A DNA stretch of 64,000 bases from Gossypium raimondii. Taxonomy: Eukaryota; Streptophyta; Magnoliopsida; Malvales; Malvaceae. The position numbers were made by a program, and so were the translations under genes. Below the pieces are notes generated by a model. It did no database searches, had not been told where the DNA came from, and saw only the letters and a program-made list of their open reading frames with translations. The stretch is from the NCBI RefSeq assembly GCF_025698545.1, contig NC_068576.1, positions 565,501 through 629,500 of the forward strand, read 5' to 3'. This document shows positions 58,807 through 64,000 of this stretch, one piece after another; the stretch's first letter is position 1; the number at the start of each line of letters is the position of its first letter.

Positions 58807-60560
58807 AATAGAACTTCTATTTCAATTGAACCTCAAAAACAAACAATATTCCGACGACAACACCCCGCCGTTAAGCAATCCGCCATAATTTCCGGCGAAA
58901 AACAACTGTTTCAAAACCTCAAGCTTCAAACTTCTTTTAAAGTAAAAAGAAATGAACACATAAAAAAGAGTTCACCGTTTCCTCTTTTCGTCTTTATTTC
59001 CTCTCTGCGATAACTTAAAAAATATCTCTCTCCCTTTTCCTTTGAACTTATCTCCCTTTTTTTAATGGGAAATATTAACCAGACACTGATATTTTGATTT
59101 TAAAAAAGTTAAATATTATTTATTTAATTTGAAACTTTATGAAAAATATTATTAACTAACTTTAAACGGCCAGCTGTGAACCAATTTGTACCCCTTTTTT
59201 AATGTTGTTGGTCATTTCACTCGCGTGATAGTGGAAACCTACTTCAGGAGCCCGTATTGAACTCCGACGCTCCAGATTTTTACTTCCGAGAAATGGCTTG
59301 ATCTTCACCGTTCGATATTTGGACAGATGTGGCATTCTAGATGCCTACGTGACAGATACGTCACTTTCCTGATGGAATATGGTAAATGACCACTAACTTG
59401 CCACGTTTCAGTCGTTATTTATTCAAATTATATTCCACAAAATATCAACACCATTTTAATCCAATATTTCCATTTTCATTTTAATTTTTCAAGCGCAATT
59501 ATATAGGTGAGTTTAACCTTAGAAAGCAAACCAAATGTTGCTATTCATACTAATTTTTTTTTATCTTTTTCCTAACTTTTATCAACTCGTAAATAATGAG
59601 ATTAGCATGGACCTGGCTCCTTTAAAATAGTAATAATAATTTCATTTAATTATTGAAAAATTATTAAAATGATAAAAATATATTTTTACGATTTAATTTT
59701 AGGTATGAGAAAAAATTCTGACTCTACTAATACTTGAAAATTTTAACCAAAAAGGAATACTTTTTCATTATACACCTATGTGTCAGTTCTAATTAATAAT
59801 CAAGTGACAATATATACTTTTTGAAATTCAATAAAATATTAAAAAAATAATGTTGTTAATAAACAAATAATCATTAATTTAGTTTGGCGTTTCTACGTAA
59901 CCAATCTATCTCTCTTTTTTATCTTTTTGTGGGGCCGGAACAAGCGGGGGGGGCTCACCTAGTCACCTTCACCTTCACCTTCTTCCATTTCTCAATCACT
60001 CTCTACCCCACGCGTTCGTTTGGCGCGTGAGTAAACACATGTGAAGGAAAAAAAGGATTCGCATTTTAACCAGGTGGATCCCACTTCAGAAAGTACACTC
60101 GTCCACTTCCCATTCGCTGATCCACTTAAAACGAAATATCGTTCTTTTTCCCCTACCGTACAGTGGAGAAAAAAAAAGGAGCAGATCAGTCACGTGGTAA
60201 TTGGTGGGGTCCGAAATGACCGCTCGGTCAGACAAATTCTTTTTCCAATGGGACCCACAAGGAAATTGAGGATAGAGATTTATTGTCCGACGCCGATAGG
60301 GAAATGCCATCCATTGGATCCGAATCCGACGTGGCTTTAACTTGGTTGTCACGAACTAGATTTATTATTAGAAAATAAAGCGAGTCAGACCTGGAACCGA
60401 GATTCAACAACTACCGTCGAATCCGACGGTCAATAATGTTTTGGCAGCAGAGAGTGCAATAATCGTGCGAGAATGGCGGGTCCCCGTGGGGCTTTTTACT
60501 GACGTGGCATCTCTGCATGACGTTACCAAAAATAAAGCGGTAATAACAGATACCAGATAT
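58807..60560. promoter_or_regulatory. Upstream region of the TIC-like gene
   Basis: The first ~250 bases are a CT/AG-rich leader. Further up lie several ACGT-core motifs: TACGTGA and TACGTCA (59345-59362), CACGTG (60191-60196) and TGACGTGGCA (60500-60509). 59930-60560 is more GC-rich than its surroundings. Short open frames here (60041-60340) match no family. Use by the clock gene is inference. Confidence 0.4.
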
Positions 60561-60569
60561 TTACATATA

Positions 60570-63500
60570 GAGTCGGTTTCATTACCAGTAAAATATTTTC
60601 CGTAAAATAATTTCTGGAAAATGTTTTACTTTTCTGTAAAATGATTTACTGAAAAATATTTTTTGGTGTTTTATTGAATCTGTGTAAAATATTTTTTGCT
60701 GTTTTGCAGATTTTTTGAAAATATTTTCCGGAAAAGTTGTTTTACATATATTAATATATATTAATAAATTTTATATTTTAAATTGTTTTTACATATATTA
60801 CAATAATTTATTTATAAATAAATAAATTAAATTAAATATATAATAATACTCAATTATTAAAATATAAAAGCATTGCAAACTACTTCCGAAATTTACTAAT
60901 TAGTAGTGATCTCCTGATGAAATTACGCTCAGCATAAAAGCAATTACGAGAAATGAATTCAATGCCAAAGTACAAGATAAATGGAACCAGTCATTACTTG
61001 GTTTGAGGTTAATGCTTGCAATAGAGGATCAACACAATCGGTTGATAACTTTAAGAAATTGATTCGAGGTCAATTATTCTTTTGAATCATAAAATGGGAA
61101 AAAGAACAATAAAATTAATGATACTGAGACAATAAAAATTATAACAGATAGAGGATCGTTGATCTTGGTCTTCCAGGATGTCGATGTTTGCACCAAAGAT
61201 GCGCAACTCTCATTAATGACCCATTACCACACAATTATACACAAAAGCACCGCCTGCCTTGACAAGAAGCACATTCCACTATTGCCCATCCCTATTTCCT
61301 CCTCTGGATCCCAAGAATGCGAACAATTACTCCATCATCATGCCCTACATGACCTCCGACTCCTATTACTAGTAAACTGCTTCCGCATGCTTTAAATGCC
61401 ATTTCAACCGTAGGAAGAGTCCGCCCTCACGGTAGTCTCTTCACAACACTCCATGAGTTATTAACCTTATCATATTTCTTAACTTCATTAGTTGCTTGAT
61501 CAGCAGAGTAAAGCTGATTATTTACAACAACAACTAAAGGAGGTGAACGCATAGCAGGATGAAACGTACCTGCATCGCGTCCAGGGTACATATTTTCTAT
61601 CCTCCTCCATGTCTCTAGACCTCTGCCAAAAAATGCAATAAAATGTTCTTATAGTCTCGAGACAAAAGAGTATAAGTGCAGAAAACAGAATTTCAATATA
61701 TGATAATGGTCTCCTACATGCTCTTAAACATGTTCAGCATGTTACCAACTCATTTCACAAACAATTGGCATATGAAAACGAGTCCAAAATATAAGATCTC
61801 AGACCATATCATCAGGCAAATATTTGCAACATGTAAAATATACTTAAAACATGTCAAAACCTTTACCAAAGTTCAACAAAGATATACATTAGCAGAAATT
61901 TGACACTGAAACAAACTGAAGCAAATCAGTAATTTGCAAAAACAAATACCATTATGCACCATTATATCTGCAGTAGTTAATCAAATTCATGAATATCCAA
62001 TATGCATTAATATTTCATCAGTTTTTTCTTTCTTTCTAAAAGGATGGTCCCCCTTTGTGTTTTCACCCACTGATAAATGTTATACTTCTTCCTGCGGTCT
62101 TGACTCCTCCAACAGTATATACATACATATACATGGCTCATATTATTACTGTAATAAAAAACTAAAAAACATATGCATAATATATATAATTAAAGCACTT
62201 GTTTTTCTTACCAAAGTTGCAAGCCAAACTAACCAAATCAGGTCTTAGTTTAACCAAACTAACCTAGTACTTATTTCTGAAAAAGTAAAAAAATTTATGT
62301 CCATTTTGAGGAATAACCCCATCCAATTGAAACCACCAATTTTTTAAGCTGTAAACCCACAAAATTCCTACATCATTTAACCATCAAAATTCCTACATCG
62401 TTGCAACCAATTACAATAGCTTATTCCATTAAAATAGTCATATAAAAAGGTATTTAATAATCAGCATAATGGCAGAGATCTTCTAGTAGTCAAACTTATT
62501 TTAACATTGAATTTTCTAAGGAAATTTGGATTGAACTGAAAGTCTTATTGGTATTTTTGATTGGTTTGTTTCTCAAGCATAAAGTCTTTATATATGAGCT
62601 GCTAACAATTTTTAATATTCAAGAAATAAAAGATCAAATCTCAAGCATAAAGTCTCTCTATTTGACATTTTTAAACAAAAACTTAACAGTAAGGATAATC
62701 ACCTCAATACTTCCTTTTAATCCATTAACTCAATGCTAAAACTAAACCATGGAATCAATTATAATGCAAAGGAATAAAAGCATTAACAATTTATTCCATT
62801 AAATAAGACCCACGACATTCGAATATCATAGTATATTTAAGAAAATATTAAGAACAACCTATATACCATTCCAACAACATTAGGCAAAAAAATAGTTTAT
62901 CGCTGAAAAAAAAAAAACCTTAACTAAAAACTGAAGCTTTGAAGGTAGAAATATAACAATGAGTTTATTTTGTTAAAAAAACCTAAAAGGAAATGTTGAG
63001 ATTTTTATAGAGAAAATAGCAAGAAAATTAAAAGGGAAAGCTTCCCTTAGTGAAGAAGTGGGGGTGAGTGGTGTAGGGAAGAAGAGGATGAGTTTTCATC
63101 CTTTTTCCGATTTCTGGAAAATCCAGCAAAAACCACCAATTTTAAGCTGTAAATTCATAAAATTCCTCCATGGTTTAACAATAAAAAATAACCCCATTTC
63201 ATTGATCCACTAGCAATTACTAAAAATCTAGCTTAAAAAGTCATAAATTATGAAAAAAGAAAAAGAAAATTGATTTTGTTGATCATCATATCAGACTAAA
63301 GAGAAAGCGAAATTGAGCCAAAAAAAAAAACTTGAAGCTTTTGGGTGACTCACCGACAGATCTATGGAGCAGAAAGATGGAGAAGGAAGGCGAAGCTGAG
63401 AGACAGAGATGAGGATGAGAGGTGGAAGCTTTGAGGAAGGGAGAACCACTGCTGCTTAAAAGAGAATGGAAAATGTCTTACGGCTTACAAATTGGTAAGA

Positions 63501-63638
63501 CATTTTCCGGAGGAATGGCTTTGATTTTACCGTGTTTCGGAAAATGTTTTCCTAAAGGAATTCATTTCCCCCCAAACAAACACCGAAAATTAAGTAAAAT
63601 GTTTTCCGGAAAACATTTTACACCAAACAAACGCACCC
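60570..63638. mobile_element. Possible TIR element carrying an F-box/kelch gene relic
   Basis: Both ends are rich in GTAAAATATTTTCCG / GGAAAATGTTTTCCGG words in opposite orientation (60585-60730; 63470-63620), and the right end finishes CACCAAACAAACGCACCC. Between them lie the kelch pseudogene and about 1.7 kb of AT-rich non-coding DNA. Terminal sequences are not cleanly complementary and no firm target duplication was found, so the element is a hypothesis. Confidence 0.4.
61195..61640 (-). pseudogene. F-box/kelch-repeat protein relic (SKIP11-like C-terminal part)
   Basis: The minus strand reads [44 protein letters not shown] and [11 protein letters not shown]. After shifts of frame it continues FKACGSSLLVIG and WNVLLVKAGGAFVYNCVVMGH. 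This is the C-terminal kelch region of plant F-box/kelch proteins (SKIP11/At1g26930 kind), which act in SCF ubiquitin ligases. The frame is shifted at about 61425 and again near 61330-61250, with a stop just after NCVVMGH where functional proteins end VMGC. The F-box and first kelch repeats were not found. A donor-like CGGTGAGTC near 63350 (minus) could mark the old 5' UTR exon. Confidence 0.75.
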
Positions 63639-64000
63639 ATATTTTATATGCTTTTTCGGATGGAAGTATTTTGGTTTAATATATAATTTGGCCCTTCAAC
63701 TTGTGCATTTGTACCCAGTAAGTCTTTAAATTTTTTTTGTATTTAATTGGTCTCTAAACTTGTATTTCTCCAACTAAATTGATATCTTCACACTAGCACC
63801 GTTGATTGTGCTAATGTGGTACTATTAACCAATTTGATGGTACCATGTGACAGTCCTTCAATGTATCACCTAACAAATATAAATATATAAATTATGTTTG
63901 CCACATGGCATTTTAAGAAACTACTACATGGCACCACCAGATTGACTAGAAATGCTATGCCAATACAAACTAATGGTGCTAGTGTGGATGGACCAAGTTG
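63639..64000. other. Repeat-like sequence at the window edge
   Basis: 63680-64000 has the style of a MULE-like arm (GGCCCTTCAACTTGTGCATT, TAATTGGTCTCTAAACTTG, CTAATGTGGTACTATTAACC). The matching arm, if any, lies beyond the window. No gene. Confidence 0.4.

Overview
The window looks like nuclear DNA from a dicot plant, most likely cotton (Gossypium) or a close Malvaceae relative. The grounds are intron-rich genes with GT-AG splice sites, AT-rich intergenic DNA full of nested LTR-retrotransposon remains, and LTR starts of the 'TGTAACACCC' and 'TGTTGGGAAATG' types that I associate with cotton repeats. The species call is inference. No bacterial, organellar or CRISPR features were seen.

Host genes, left to right: (1) a six-exon vicilin-type 7S seed storage globulin (minus strand, 1092-3140) with a compact seed-type promoter; (2) a five-exon KOW-domain ribosomal protein of the uL24 family, probably mitochondrial (minus, 4532-6572); (3) a tRNA-Phe(GAA) gene (15813-15885); (4) three paralogous GPI-anchored lipid-transfer proteins, the first two divergent (minus 16514-18031; plus 19080-19797) and the third downstream (plus 23618-24373); (5) a ten-exon WD40 gene of the TRM82/WDR4 family, non-catalytic subunit of tRNA m7G46 methyltransferase (plus, 25746-28782); (6) an FLZ zinc-finger gene (plus, 44280-45083); (7) an intronless NKAP/MAS2-like gene (plus, 47133-48908); (8) an intronless psaD gene for photosystem I subunit II (minus, 50595-51227); (9) a twelve-exon TIME FOR COFFEE-like clock gene (minus, 54140-58806). 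Every multi-exon model was assembled by hand from splice signals, and each gives an uninterrupted frame with a total length divisible by three.

Mobile DNA fills the rest. From 7.9 to 14.3 kb and from 30.6 to 41.8 kb lie nested fossil LTR elements, a LINE fragment and a young, internally incomplete Ty1/copia copy (37817-40178) with about 2% LTR divergence. Four copies of a ~140-bp Tourist-like MITE sit at 4.1, 7.2, 42.1 and 45.4 kb. Three long-inverted-repeat, MULE-like elements are present. One of them (29097-30608) has a perfect 9-bp target duplication and carries a fragment of a cation/calcium exchanger gene, which makes it a Pack-MULE. A second captured or duplicated host fragment, a broken F-box/kelch gene, lies at 61.2-61.6 kb between segments rich in a GGAAAATGTTTTCC-like motif.

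The genes do not form a functional cluster apart from the lipid-transfer trio. The most notable items are the Pack-MULE, a 66-bp perfect tandem duplication across the TRM82 stop codon, a fold-back element with a telomere-like interior, and the split F-box/kelch relic. I found nothing that I can defend as an entirely new biological system.
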